Shown: positions 46,844 to 59,900, counted from the stretch's first letter. The stretch: 64,000 bases of DNA from Adiantum capillus-veneris (GCA_014529385.2 CM043963.1:106485912-106549911), one strand, 5' to 3'. Numbers and translations: made by a program. The notes: a model not told the origin generated them from the letters alone.

Positions 46844-47728
46844 AGACATCCTACGCGTAGGATGTCTTATTCATCAGAATTGGTTCATACTTGTCATGCT
46901 AGTAGTGCATGGCTCATGGAACATGGCTATATGCTTGGATTTGGATTTGGATATCAAAAAGTGGATTTTTGGGCTGATTCAGGCTTTAGGTCACAAATTG
47001 GGTAGAAAGTCCATCATAGGTAGCAATTGATGTCCAAATGGGTTGAAAATTGGTATATGGGCTCATTGCACCATGGTATTTGCTCCCATGATGTCACTCT
47101 TTGCACAGAAGGCCTAATTTATGGTGGAGACATCCTACACATAGGATGTATTTTTCATCAAAATGTCATGAAATTTTTTCTTTGGGTAGTCCTTGGCCTA
47201 TGGAACATGGCCATGCTCTTGGATTTGGATTTGGATTTGGGCAGGGATTGATGCTTGTAAGGGCCTGTGTAGTGTTTTTGGGCTCCAAAAGTGTATCTTT
47301 GAAGGTGTTGGGGGTCAAAAATGATTAGAATGGCTTCAAACTTGATATATGAGCTCCTGATGATGAGGTGATTGGATCTGGACTGAACAATAATCCTTTG
47401 CAGGCCAAAAAAGTCAAATAGACATCCTACGTGTAGGATGTCTTTTTCACCATTTTTTGCTTCTGACCACACAGATTGGTTGTTGATGTGTTGGTGAGTG
47501 TGTTGTGCAAGTTTCATGTGATTTGGACAAGATTTGGAAGGTCTATGGCCCATTATTGCCTCTATGCCCTAACTTTGCATTTTTTCATGCATATGAGGTC
47601 AATTTTGGTCCAAATGTGATGAGACTTGGTGGATAGCTTGTAAATGTCATTCAAAAAATGTGTATGATGAAAAATGTTGGAGTCTGTGCCCAAAAGTGTC
47701 CTTGAGACATCCTACACGTAGGATGTCT
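46844..47728. repeat. Cluster of 24-bp palindromes (left cluster)
   Basis: A perfect 24-bp palindrome with core ATCCTACGCGTAGGAT, flanked by AGAC/GTCT, is at 46844-46867. Variants with one to three changes are at 47128-47151, 47420-47443 and 47705-47728, and a half site (GACGCGTAGGATGTCT) is near 47781. Spacing is irregular (~275-290 bp). The same palindrome recurs at 62294-63280. Confidence 0.9.
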
Positions 47729-47860
47729 CCTGATGATTTTTTCATGGGTGGTGCTCCTAGTGCCTGCCCTTGGTCCCCCTGACGCGTAGGATGTCTCCTG
47801 ATGATTTTTTCATGGGTGGTGCTCCTAGTGCCTACCCTTGGTCCCCTTAAGTCCCTTTTG
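47720..47860. repeat. Tandem duplication of ~70 bp next to a palindrome
   Basis: GGATGTCTCCTGATGATTTT...CCTTGGTCCCC occurs twice in a row (from about 47719 and 47788). Each copy begins at the right half of the palindrome, so the breakpoint falls inside it. Confidence 0.85.
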
Positions 47861-49652
47861 AGCCTAATTTCAATAAAAAAGTCAAATGGATAGAGAATAA
47901 CTCCCTGTGTGGACTTCAGAGCCTCCGAGCCATTTTCTGACTTTTGGAGTGATTTTTGGCGATGAAATTTCTTGATGTTGGTCTCCATAGCTTCCCGATC
48001 CCTTGAGGATCCTTGCCGTATGGTTTTTGTCGACTTTGGCTTAACCGGAGCTTCATTTGGCAATTTGTTGCTATAGAAGCACCCGTGGTTGCGTTTACAT
48101 ACCTTCGATGATTTGTGGTGGTCTACCACCATAGGACTTGGTTGTTGATGGTCTAGGAAAGCCGCTCGTGAAGTTTGGTGGCAAACGGGCTTGCGGTTTG
48201 GCCATAAGAGCAATTGGACGCTTTGTGTGTCTGATGCCGTTTCTGAAGTTTAGTGCCGCTTCGGGTCACTTTTTGGTCATGCGGGTCACATAGAATTGTC
48301 GAGCATGTCGAGATGCTCCTACCCATGAATTTTGGTAGCATCTGGTCGCTGTTTCGCCGATTTCCCATTTGGTGGCCTCTTGCGGGTTTCTAGAAATTAG
48401 GGTTTTTCCCGATGGATTTCTACTACCTTTGGACATCCAGGACTGGTCTCTTAGGCTAGGGTAAGCTGCCGATGAAGTCTTGTTGCTTTTGGGTTAGCCA
48501 TTAGGCCGTCGTCTCTACTTGTAGGTCTCTACCGCCCGCTTTGTGTGTGACCCCTACGTTAGTTTTCGCGACATAATGACAAACATGCGCGAAAAGCTCA
48601 AGGTTGTGAGCCTACCTCTCATGTCTGGAGCTTGTCGGGTAGTCATGCGCGTCGTAGAAGCTGCTGGAAGTTCGGTCCGCTCTAGGTGGCAGAAGCTCTC
48701 TCCACAAAGTCAATAGTGAGAATGAGCTAAAAATGAGGTGAAAATTTCTTATAATTGAGGTCCCCAAACCACTTTTCGTGAAATTTAACATGTTCTCCTA
48801 TCTTCTTGCGAGATGCGGTTTAGGCTCAAAAATGTCTTGATTTGGACTCCATTTGCTCTGTTTACCACAAATTTGGCATTTCGGTCAACCTGGCCAAAAC
48901 ACGCTTTCCGCTCCAGTCCATAATTGCACCCCCACTGTACCATAGGTTGTCCCATAGTCGTCCCATAGTCACTGATCATCCCCATAATTTTTTTTTCATT
49001 AGGATCATTTTTCACCTGCTTTTTGTATTTTTTGAAGTTTTTCTGCCGAAAATTAGCAAAATTAAAAGAAAAATAGCAAATCAAACCCAAAAAATCCCCA
49101 AAAATCGTAATAAATCACAAACATCACCGCAAAACATTATATACACTCACATGCAATTTTTATGGCCGGATTTCTCCGTTTTACCAATATTTTGTCCGAA
49201 AATGGCTATTTCTACTTATATGCACACACCTAGAGGGCTTGATTTGGCGTTTGGCCCCATATACCTATAGATACATGTTGTATAAGGGCATATGTACTTG
49301 GGTTACTCCAAAAAATTTCGCAATCAAATAAAAACCCTTAAAATAGTCGAAAATCATGCCCTTTTTTGTTGTTTCTGTTATTGGTTCCGCATTTGAGAAT
49401 GCCTCCCCCCCACCTAGCCGGAGTCCTGCCGGACGACAAGGTATCACCTCGGAGTATGTGCCGTGCATAGGTTGAAAAAGTTGTGCTAATGCTTGGCCGA
49501 TTAATGTGGCCCGATTTTATGCATACTCGGTCAATGCATGGAAAAATTAATGTTGTGCAAGAGAAGGGAATAAGCAAGATGCTTATTGGCATTCTCCGTC
49601 GAGGTTTCCTATTTTCTTTGCAAGTAACAGGTGTAACTCTACTGCTCTCTGT

Positions 49653-50846
49653 TTAATTGTCTTTTTTGCAAAAGGCAATTGCTTTGCCGACACTGTTGAT
49701 ATAACCATAGTTGTTTCTATGGAGAGGATTGGCTTGGCCGGAATGGCTATGGGCCGTATTGCCTTTGCTTTTCATTGGTATTTTTCTTTTTTTGGTTTTT
49801 GGAAATGTTTTGCTACTTCTTTTTTTGCCACTCTTTTGTTGCCGATTGGCATCCACGCAAGCCGGCTTTCCTTTTTTAAATGCAGCTGTCTGCCTTCTGT
49901 TTTTGCTTGTAATGAAATTTGGGTAGTGGCTAAGCATTTTCTTTGGGATCCATATCTGTTTTATGCCCTTGGTTTTTGGTTGAACCATCCGCTTCATTGG
50001 AATTCGTTTGTTGCATTGTTGGTTGTCCGCCATGGCAGTTCTATCCTTCCGCATCCATACTTGTTTCCCTTGTTTTGGTAACCTAGATCTTTGCATTGCG
50101 GCCGGTGACTTCGTATGTCTGTAATTAGCATGGTTGGCTTTTACCTGATTGTTGGTCTCGGGTATCATGTTGTTCTTTGGTTGCATTTTTTCTTTTGGCT
50201 CTTTTTCCAGTGATTGCATGGCTTGCATCTAATTATTCTGGTATTGCTGAGCAAAGGCTATCACCTGTTGTTCATGTGCATGCTGAATTTTGATTGCCTT
50301 TGCATTCCAATCTATCTGCACATTGTACTCTTTTTGCCAAGGTTGCCCCAACATTATTGGGTGTTGTGTGCTTTCATCCTCCACCACATAGAATTTGTGT
50401 GGGTAAGTATATTGATGTATCTGTACATGCAATATAGTCCATCCCAATGTTTTCAACGGGTGTGATGTGCTACTTTCCAGCACTTGAGGAGTATGATGAA
50501 GTTGACCTGTGAGTTTGAATTGTTGGTATAATTCGTAAGAGATCAAAATTTCTTGAGCTCCCGAATCAAGCAATGCCCTCGATTCAACTTGATTACTACC
50601 CACTTTGACCGCAATTATTGGCTCCACTATGTCTTCATCCAACTTCGTCAGTCGAATGGCATTGATTCGCAATGGTGCTCCACTTTGTTGTTGTTGTCGC
50701 AGAAGTTTTCTTTTTGCTATGCGTTCTTGTGCTCTACTTGAGCTTCCTCTTGTACTCTTTTTTTTTTCTTCATTCTTTGTTTTCCTTGATGAATTTGTTG
50801 GAGAATCTCCTGTGTGAGTGGTAGATGATATTTCTTCAATCGACAT
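49653..50846 (-). pseudogene. Second retropepsin-like ORF downstream of integrase, with W-x-P-K repeats
   Basis: It starts at 50846 and overlaps the last codons of pol in another frame. Residues ~90-190 form an aspartic protease: 'ALLDSGAQEILISYELYQQF' (active-site Asp codon 50567), 'PLKTLGWTILHVQIHQYTY' and 'HPIMLGQPWQKEYNVQIDW' (the I-L-G-x-P-W element). The N-terminus is basic and Gln-rich. A TAG at 50229 interrupts the frame, which then continues as a very basic tail with 'KQVWMRK' and 'KQIWIPKK', echoing the repeats in the gag-protease unit at 57.0-57.4 kb. A protease after integrase is not the normal gypsy order, where it precedes RT. It may be a second protease domain, a nucleic-acid chaperone fusion or a captured gag-pro tail. 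Confidence 0.65.
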
Positions 50847-53800
50847 CCGCTAATCCAGTTCAGCATTTCTTTACCTGCTAATGTAGCAAGCTTGACCAGC
50901 TTCACTTTGTGATAGATCACTAATCACAAATGGTCCCATCCCTCGCTTTTTAAGTTTCTTGGCATGTTGCTTCAAGGTATAAACAAGTACATAATCACCT
51001 GTTTTGAACTCTTTAGTGCGCACATGTTTGTCAAAAAATTCTTTTTGTCTTCTCTTTTTAGCATAGATTGAAGCTACAGCTCGTAAGCGGAGTTCATCTA
51101 GCTTTTCAAGATCATCTATTCTTGAAGAGAGCTCATGCCCTGTCCATTCTAAGTGTTTTGCTACTCATAGAGTTGGAATTAAAAACTCTATGGGTAGTAT
51201 AGCATTTAGGCCAAACACCATGTTGTATGGTGTTGTTCCTATGGATGTTTTGTAAGCTACCCTGTATGCCCATAGTGTTGAGTGTAAATGCTGATCCCAA
51301 TCTGTTCTTGATTCTGACACTATTTTAGTGAGAACCGTGCATAGTGTTTTATTTGTGGTCTCAGCTTGTCCATTGGCCTGTGGATGGTATGGTGCAGATT
51401 TCCTATGTATGACCATATTCCTCTAGAAGATATTCAATGACTTCATTGAGAAAATGTGTTCGCGGTCACTGCTGACAATTTCTATTGGTAACCCGTAACG
51501 TACAAAAACATTCTCATACAAAAATTGTGCAGTGGTGCGTGCATCAGGTTTTTGTGTTGCCTTGGCTTCGACCCATTTTGTGAGATAGTCCGTAGCCACA
51601 ATGATATAATGGGTATGGGTGCGATATGCAGAGGGGTGAGATAGGTCCCACAAAATCAATGCCCCATTTTGCAAATGCTCTTGCTCCCATCATTGGCCGC
51701 AATGGAATTTCATGTCTTTTTATTGGCACCTTGGTGCATTGACATGCATCACAATGCTTTACAAACTCTTCAGCATCCATGTGCAATATAAGCCACCAAA
51801 TTCCTGCGGTAAAGACAATTTTTACCGTCTTATCGCCCGAAAAATGGCCTCCACTTATTCCGCTATGTGCATGTTCTAGAATCAGCAGGTATTCACTTTT
51901 ACTTGCACATATTATAAGTTGATTGTCCTTTCCTCGCTTATAGAGTTGGTTCCCAATTAACTGAAAGTCACGAGCTTCCAGCTCTATAGCTTTTTCCCGT
52001 GCTCTTGTGATGTTCTCAGGGAACGTCCTGGTGGTTAAGAAGTCAATGATATATTGATTCCATGCAAGTGCAATGTTTACCTGAAACAAAGTTACGTGAT
52101 CCACTGGTCTTTTGACACTACATATAGTACAATTGGTAACATAAAAATGTGTGTCTGCATACATAGTTGGCCAATAAACCCCTAATTGTTTCAGTCTCTG
52201 GTGTGTTTTCACTGTTGAACAATGAAATGCACAATCCTGAACATGTGCTTCTTCAAGGTAGCACTCTAATTCTTCCGGATTTATACATAATCGTAGGATT
52301 TGGTCCAATCCAAGATGATATAGCCGTCCTACTATCAACTGGAAGTTTTTTGTTTGTCGAATTGTTTGTTGTTTGGATCTGTTTTCCATATTATTAAACT
52401 CACTTCCAAAGGAAAGAATGCTAACAATTTTCTGAGACCATTTGGGTACCATTTCAATATTGAAAAGATAAGTATCTGGTATCTCATCATCTACTCCTTC
52501 ATGAGCTTCCCCGTTGTGTATCCTCGAAAGATGATCTGCTCGTAGATGGGTTTTACCCTTTTTGACCACCACTGTGAATTCAAACTCTAGCAATATAATA
52601 AACCAGTGTACAATCCTCTCTGTATTGCATGGTTTATTTACCAGATACAAAAGAGCTTGATGATCTGTGAAGAACACAAATTTGTTTGCAAGCAAATAAT
52701 GCCGAAATTTCTTTACAGCATAAATCATTCCTAACCCTTCTCTCTCGGTGTTTGTGTAGTTCTTTTCTGCACTATTTAGCTGTCGGCTCGCATAACAAAC
52801 CGGAAAATCCATTGTTCCGTCTCTAGGTTGAGCCAGAATACTCACGATGGCATATGCAGAAGCATCAATGTGAACATGGAATATCTTTTCCCAATCTGGT
52901 GCCTTTAGTACAGGTGCTGACATAAGGTTTTCCTTCAGCTTTTGGAATGAAGTTTCACACTCCTCGGTCTAATCAAAATTGAGTAGCAAACGATACAGAG
53001 GTTGTGCAATAACTTCATATATGTATATGAATCTTCGATAATATTCACAGTGTCCCATGAAGGATTGCACTTGTTTCGCATTAGTAGGCCTGGGTAGGTC
53101 TACTATGACTTTGACTTTGTCTAGGTCAGTGGTTATGCCATTTCTTGAGACAATGTGTCCTAAGATGCGGCCTTGCTTAACCATGAATACACACTTTTCC
53201 GGGTTAAGATAGATTCGATATGTCCTGCATTTTTCAAAGATCTTTTGCAAATGGTCAATATGTTCCTCTCGTAGAAGAGAGTGTACACAAAGATCATCCA
53301 TGTAAATGTCTAAGAATATTCTTAGGTATTCCTTGAATGCGTGAGTCATTAACCTTTGGAAGGTAGTTGGGGCATTAGTTAAGCCAAATGGCATAACTCT
53401 ATACGCATAAATCCCCCATTCTGTGGAAAACGCTGTTTTGTGTTGATCCTCTCTTGCTATTGCCAGTTGGTTGTATCCTAAAAGCCCATCCAGAAAGGAA
53501 TAAGCCCGTTTCCCGGCCACTCGCTCAAGTACATGTTCTGTGATTGGCAAGGGATAATTATCCCTTATGGTGGTTTCATTTACCTTTTTGAGGTTTACAC
53601 ACACTCGTAGTTTTCCATTCTTTTTGGGAACTACCCACAATGGGTGACACCCAATCTGTATGTTCGATTTCATAGATGAATTCAGCTTCCATCAGTTTAT
53701 CAATCTCCTCTTTGAGTCGTTTAGCAAATGTGTCATTATAAGTATAAGGATGTTGTTTGCTAGGTTTTGCATCCGATTTCAAAGGAATTGTATGTTGCCA

Positions 53801-54178
53801 TACCGATGGATCAACTCCTTTGAGGTCTTTATAGGACCATGCAAATACATATTTATACTTCTTGAGGAGTTGTGTTAGCCGTTCTTCCTCTTCAGGCTCT
53901 AAATCGTTGGCTATATAGACCGGCTAAGGCTTTTCACCTGGTTCTGCGAGGTCTATCCTTTTTGCATTTTCTGGCCCATCGTAAGATTCTTAGTTGGTTC
54001 TTTCCCTGGCTGGTGGTGTCATGATGATTTTTCTGTCCTGGATAGTAAATTTTCGATAGTGTGACGGTACATTCATGTGTTCCTTTTCTGACTCGATTTT
54101 ATCATCACTATCTTCTTTAGTAGTCCATATCTCACGTAAAGACCATTTCAGTTCTTGGTATTTCTGTTTACGCTCCAA
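50717..54178 (-). pseudogene. Ty3/gypsy pol: RT, RNase H and integrase with two HHCC modules
   Basis: The linker (54178-53576) has 'YVFAWSYKDLKGVDPSVWQH' before a frameshift near 53640. RT (53673-52969) has 'VVPKKNGKLRVCVNLKKVN', 'MPFGLTNAPTTF' and the catalytic Y-M-D-D at 53304-53293. After a TAG at 52969, RNase H has 'HVHIDASAYAIV', 'TEREGLGMIYAVKKFRHYL' and 'FFTDHQALLYL'. Then come two zinc modules of identical spacing, H-x6-H-x30-C-x2-C, at 52245-52120 and 51867-51742. The catalytic core begins 'WGIDFVGP'; a frameshift near 51600-51650 leads to 'IIVATDYLTKWVEAKATQ', 'EIVSSDREH' and 'YHPQANGQAETTNKTL' (the catalytic D, D and E). The C-terminal domain has 'KTGDYVLVYTLKQ', 'GMGPFVISDLSQS' and, after a frameshift, 'WISGCRLKKYHLPLTQEIL'. 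Further stops are at 53990, ~53924, 51423 and 51165. Confidence 0.9.
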
Positions 54179-54426
54179 TTTGATCCACTCTTGGTCTTTC
54201 GTTGTTTCTTTTTTTTATTTTTGAGATTTTTGTGATTTGTTTCTGTTTTAGCTTTTCGTACCTGTTTTATTTCCTCTCGCGTTTTTTCTTTTCGATCTTT
54301 TGAGAATCTTCCTGATATGTGATCTTTTACACAATCCTCTGCTTTTACAAGCATCAAATAGTGAGTTTTACCTTTTATCCTGGGCATCAGGTTCTCTCTC
54401 GCTTTGTTTCCTGCTCGTTTCCTCCT

Positions 54427-56955
54427 TTAGTGTTCCTCTCGTCTAGGGTGTTGATTAGCAAAATCATAAAACTTGACATTCTCGGTTTCCCTTCCACGCT
54501 CACTTGAGGTGTCTGAGCATTCATTATCTGCATCATCTTTTTCTTCCAGATGTTCAGAGGAGTTATAAAACTCTTCTTGTTTTGGTGGTTCTACCGTCTC
54601 ATCTTCTCCCGGTATAATGCTTACCATGTAATAGGGTAGCACATCATAGCCATCCTTATCACAAAAGTTTGTTGTTGGACTATCTGTAATGGTACAGACA
54701 TCCAATGTTGCTAGTATGTGTTCCCATTCTAGAGGTTCCAAGGCATCTTCAAGGAAAGGTTCCGGAATATACTCTTTGTCCTCAATTTCTCTTTCTAAGA
54801 CGCATTCCTCTCTTCTTAAGCTTCCACAATGTGAAGCTCCGCACTTCCATAGCTCTTTTGGTTGCCCTAACCATGCTAGGAGTTCTGATCCTGGTACTGA
54901 AGCTGAATCAAACTCTTCCATAGGTGTTTGGTTCACATCTTTGTAACTATGGTCTTTTAGGTGTATTTTAGTTGTTGTCTCGCCATGTCTGAGGTATATG
55001 TGGTCATAACCCCAATCTTGGACCATCTTCAATTGTCGCATGAATGGTCGTCCCAAGATGATCTCATAATTGTTCTTTCTGTCGAAATCGACTATTGCAA
55101 ATATATGCTCATACTCGATTCCGCACAAAGTGACAATCACTTTTTCTAAGAGTCCTAGAGGCTTATCCATGAACCCATCTGCCAATTATTGTGTCATTTT
55201 GGTAGCCCTCAAAGCTGGTTTTTCCCATTTTCTCCAGATTTCCTTGGTGGTGATAGCAACTCCCACTCCACTGTCAAGAATAGCTTTGGAAACTACTCCT
55301 TGGAATTCTACTGGTAGCGTGGTGTTTCCATCTTCTCCCTCGCAGTACTCTCCAACCTTGTTCAATGGTATTGGCCTAGTGTTTAGTTGAGGCTTGTCCA
55401 ACTCTCTGATCCCTTCTTGTAGCTTCAAGGTGGGGTCTTTCACTCCAAATTTTTCTAGGCATTTACCTACCGTGGTCCACATGTTTGGCCGTAACCTTAG
55501 GAGTTCTGCTAATGTGATGGTGCATGCCACCGGAGTGGACAACAACTCAATCAATCCTTGCGAATCCATCACCTTGTTAGAAGAAAGTCTTTGAGATTGG
55601 ATTGCTCTCACCTACGACTTGGCTTCGTACTCTCCTAGGTAAGAGGGTAAAGTTTTCAGCGAGTCTGGTTGGTTGTGCCCCGAACTAACTGATCCTTGGT
55701 CTCCCCCTTGTGAATGTATCTCAAATTTCATTTGTGATCTCGTCTCAAATTCTTCAATAGGAGTTAAGGTTACATTCTGTTCTTTTCTCATGCTATTCAT
55801 GTGGTTACTCATCCTATTAGCCTCGTTGGCCTCACGGATTTGCTTGCACAGATCGTCTAGACCGTTACAGTCCTTACCCATTTCTGCCAATGTTTTAGGG
55901 TGGAACCCATCACTTGCCTCATCTGTGGTATTTGGCACTATGATAGGCTCTCCTCTGGACTCATAGGCATTAGTGAGTCTTTCCTTTGTTTCTACATGTT
56001 TCTCTAAAGTTGGTTGGATAGGGGTTGGAGCTGGTGTCTCATGCCAATTTGCAGGTTTACCCAGCGTGTCTTCCATCAATGATTGAGCTGTTTCTATCAT
56101 CTTTTTACACATTTCCAACCTCTTTTTTTCTATTTCTACATATGGATAGGTCATCCACCTTTGCTCCTGGGTTTGGTTCTTTTTGAGTCTAGCTTTATAA
56201 GCTTTTAGAAGCGCATCCAATTGCTCATTTACCTTGTCTGCCAGTACCGATCCTCCTGATCTCGCACTTTCAAGGGCTCTGCTATTTCCTTGGGTGCTAT
56301 GGTTGTAGTGGTGTGCTTAGGCTAGCCAGATCCTCTAACCTCTCTAATCTATCCTTTGTATGTTCAACTCCTCGGACAGAGCTGTTTGTTCTCGTTCTTT
56401 CCTGGCTTTCCTACGCGCCTTTCTAGCTTTCCAAGTGCTTCTCTGATTTTTCATTTCTGGACTTTGGGCGTCGGTTTTTGGTTCTTCAACTATGGGTTCG
56501 TTCGTCCTTCTTTGAGCTTGGGCTCGTGCTACCGCCTGGATGGGTATGATTGTTTCATTCTGATCCTCCACTGGAAGGTACTGTTTCTAGCATGTTCCAG
56601 GTGGTTTTTGCTCATTTGCTCAGGTTTTTAGGGCAATCGAAAATCAAATGAGTAACTCCACACTCAGTGCAATATGCGTTGACTCTAATGATTTCATCAT
56701 GAGGACAGTCTCTCAGCCAATGGTCTCCACCACACTTGTAGCAGGGTCCCTTGGGTTGTTGAGGTGCTCCTTGAGCTCCTCTTTGTTGGTATGCATGTCT
56801 CTGTCCGCCCATGCCTCCATTGGCTATGAACAACAATGTTCATTCATCTAAGATATATCTTCCTTCTTCTGCAGCCTGTGCAGCAGTTGGTGGTCCTGTA
56901 TTTCCTATCCTAAATGTACTGTAATCGTAGGAAGAATTGTAAGAATTCAAGCGAC
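54427..56955 (-). pseudogene. Gypsy gag (partial) and protease, unit 2
   Basis: It begins inside gag at about 56955 with 'NSYNSSYDYSTF'. Two knuckles of unusual C-x2-C-x3-H-x4-C spacing are at 56745-56640 ('CYKCGGDHWLRDC' and 'CTECGVTHLIFDC'). A basic/Arg-rich linker and the matrix-like 'QEQRWMTYPYVEIEKKRLEM' follow, then the protease: 'AILDSGVGVAITTKEIWRKW' (near 55280), 'IILGRPFMRQLKMVQDWGYD' and an acidic C-terminal stretch. It is collinear with unit 1 at an offset of ~3.4 kb. Breaks: a TGA near 56850, a frame change near 56600, stops at 56344, ~56335, ~56317, 55612 and 55186. The final frame stops at 54427. Unit 2 leads into RT, so it is probably the gag-pro belonging to the pol at 54.2-50.7 kb. 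Confidence 0.8.
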
Positions 56956-59900
56956 GATGCACTGACAGTAGTTTTGTTGTTTTTCTTTGGGACCCATTTC
57001 ATTGCGTTTATTGGTTGTTGTGTTGCTGGCTCTCGTTTGGGAACCCATACTTGCTCGTGCTTAGTTTGTGTTTGAAGAGACTTCTTTGGGATCTACCTTT
57101 TTGTTGTGTGAGTCGACAGTGGTCTTTGCTTCAGCCCTTGTACGCTCGGTTGTGGACGGGATTCAGGCTTTGAAAGTTGATACTGTGGTTGTTTTGGGAT
57201 CCAAATGAATTCCTGACTTTTTTGTGCTTGAATCAACTTCGCTGGAGCCCAAACCTGAGTTGTGAAATCTTGCGACTTTGTGATATTCTTACCCGTTCGT
57301 GCACGCTTTCCTTGTTTTTGTTTTGTTGTTGGATCTTGTGATTTGTCATTAGAGATCTTTGTCTTCTTGATCCATATCTGTTTTTGGCCGATCTGGCTTT
57401 TTGGTATCCAGATTTGTCAAACTTTTTGGCTTTGACTTGTTGTCCTGTTCTTTTGACGTATCATGGTTGTTGCTGAAGAGGTTGGTGATAGTGATGGCTT
57501 GAGTTGATGATAGGGGATGTCGTAAGATTCATCACTATCGCTACTATCCTCAGCAAGGTTGACTTCTTGTACTTTCCCTTGATTTTTTGGCTAGTAGTGG
57601 AAAGTTACTGTCTGTTTGCTCGTGGGTGGTAGTTTCTTGGAGGACTTTTCTAGCCCATTGATTAGAGCATTGTTAGCTCGTTGCTCTGGTCGTATTCCTC
57701 CTAGCTGAGTCTTTGCATCCTTATTAGGAGCCATGTATGAGGATGCTTGTGGTGGCTGTGTCTTCACTGAGGACTTTAGAATCCACTTTTGATGCACTTT
57801 ATTCATGTAGCGATGACATTGATTCCCGGGTCGTTGATCTTCTTGAAGCTCGAAGTGTTCTATAGAGTCATAGAACTCGTCGTCTTCTTCATATTCTCCA
57901 CATATCTTTGTTTGCTCCTTATTTCGAGAGCTTGTTGATGTCTGGATCTCTTCGTTTTCCTGGATTACACTCACTGCAAAATAAGGAACGACATCATAGC
58001 CATTTTCATCACAAAACTTTGTTGTGGGAGCATCCTCCACGGCGCACATGTCCAGAGTAGCCAAGATGTGTTCCCATCCAAAAGGCTCTAACTCTTCTTC
58101 AGGAAATGGTTCTGGGATATAGTCCCTATCCTCTATAACCTGCTCTAGGATACATTCCTCACGTTTCAAGCTGCCACATTGTGAAGCTCTACACATCCAC
58201 AGGTCTTTAGGATTACCTAACCAAGCTGGAAGTTCTGATCCTGCTACTGTGGCGGAATCAAACTCCTCAACCGGTGTTCTCGTCACATCCCTATAGCTAT
58301 GGTCCCTCAAGTTTATCTTTGTTATGGTTTCCATATGTCTTAGGTATATATGGTCATAACCCCAATCTTGGACCATTTTCAATTGTCGCATGAATGGTCT
58401 TCCCAGAATGATGTCATAGTTGTTCTTCTTGCCAAAGTCAACAACAGCAAAAGTGTGTTCATATTCAATGCCACAAGAAGTAACAAGTACTTTTTCTAGC
58501 AGTCCTAGGGGCTTTTCCTTGTGTCCGTCTACAAGCTGCAGGGTCATTCGTGTGGATATCCAGGCAGGTTTTCCCCATTTTTTCCAAACCTCTTTGGTTG
58601 CAATGACCACACCAGCTCCACTGTCAAGGATTTCCATGGTTTTTACATTATTGAATTCCATAGGAAGGGTGGTGTTTCCATCTTCTCCCTCGTAATACTC
58701 GCCTACCTTGTTTAATGGCACTGGCCTAGTATTTAGTTGAGGCATTTCAACTCTTTGATTCCTTCCTCGATTTGAGTCATTAGGGTTTTTACACCAAATT
58801 TCTCTAGACATTTACCCACATTAGCCTACATGTTTGGTCTTATTACGAGCAACTCGGCTAACATAATTGTACATGTGACTGGGGTAGATAGAATATCTAC
58901 TAGCCCCTTTGAATCGATGGCCTTGTTGGGAGACAGTCTCTGTGATGGGACTGCAACCACATCTGACTGGGTCTCGTACTCTCCCATGTAGGACGGTAGT
59001 GTTCTTAGTGAATGGGGTTGACTATCCATAGATTGTACAGATCCTTTGTTGCCCCAATACGATCGAACGTCTAGATTCATTTGAGATTCAGTCTCAAATT
59101 CCTCTATTGGTGGTAGAAACACTCCTCGTTCATCACTAGTCTTGTCTACTCATCTTCTTAGGTCATCGGCTTCATTGGCCTCTCTGACTTGTTTCCACAA
59201 TTCGTCAAGACCATCTATCTCTTTACAATCCTCAGGTATAGCTTGGTGAAATCCCTCGAAAGAGTTATCTGTGGTATTCAGTACTATCCTTGATTCTAAT
59301 GCTGGGTCTTTGAGGTTTGGTATGTGCTCATGACTAGAATTTGGCTCTTTTAGTTCCTCGTTTGGTGGGATTACTTGTGTAGGCATGACACGGATCACAT
59401 CCTCAGGTTTTGCAACTGGTGGTTCTAGTAAAGCTTGGGCTATTTGAATCATTTTCTGGCACATTTCAAATTTTTGCTTTTCTAGTTCCACATAGGGATA
59501 TGTCATCCACCTGTGTTCTTGGGTTTGGATGTTTTTGAGCCTCACATCATAGGCTTTCAAGAGGGCATCTAATCTCTCATTAACCTTCTCTGCCAACACA
59601 GATCCTCCTGAACTAGCACTTCTCGGTTTCTCATCCGTGGATGGTTCTTCTAGAGGTTTAACCATCTGTGTAAGAGAAGGTTCCTCCTTTTCCTCATGTT
59701 GTTTTATCTTCTCCTCAGCTTCTGTAAGCTTCTCAGAAAGGGATTTTTTCTCTCATTCCCTGCATGCTTTCATCCTAGTCTTTCTAGCTTTCCAACTATT
59801 TTGTTTGCTCTTGGTTTTCTGACTAGGTGCGTTTGTCTTTGGTCCATCATCTTTCTTTGGACTCATGTCACTTTCCGTGTTCTTTGTCTCTTGATTCTCA

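Larger units (their letters stand above)
46680..49650 (-). other. LTR/leader-like non-coding DNA with 24-bp palindromes
   Basis: No gene recognised. It separates the single-ORF element (left) from the large gypsy block (right), and may be the 3' LTR of the latter, the leader or 5' LTR of the former, or both. A G-rich tract on the minus strand (GGTGGGGGGGAGG, about 49397-49410) is a possible PPT. Palindromes at 46844-47728 and a 70-bp tandem duplication at 47720-47860 lie inside. The flank 48800-49250 is AT-rich and otherwise featureless. Confidence 0.4.

Noticed and set aside
47158-48368. Minus-strand frames of 70-190 codons in the LTR/leader region
   Set aside because: They include the palindromes and tandem duplication, lack family motifs, and look like chance open frames.
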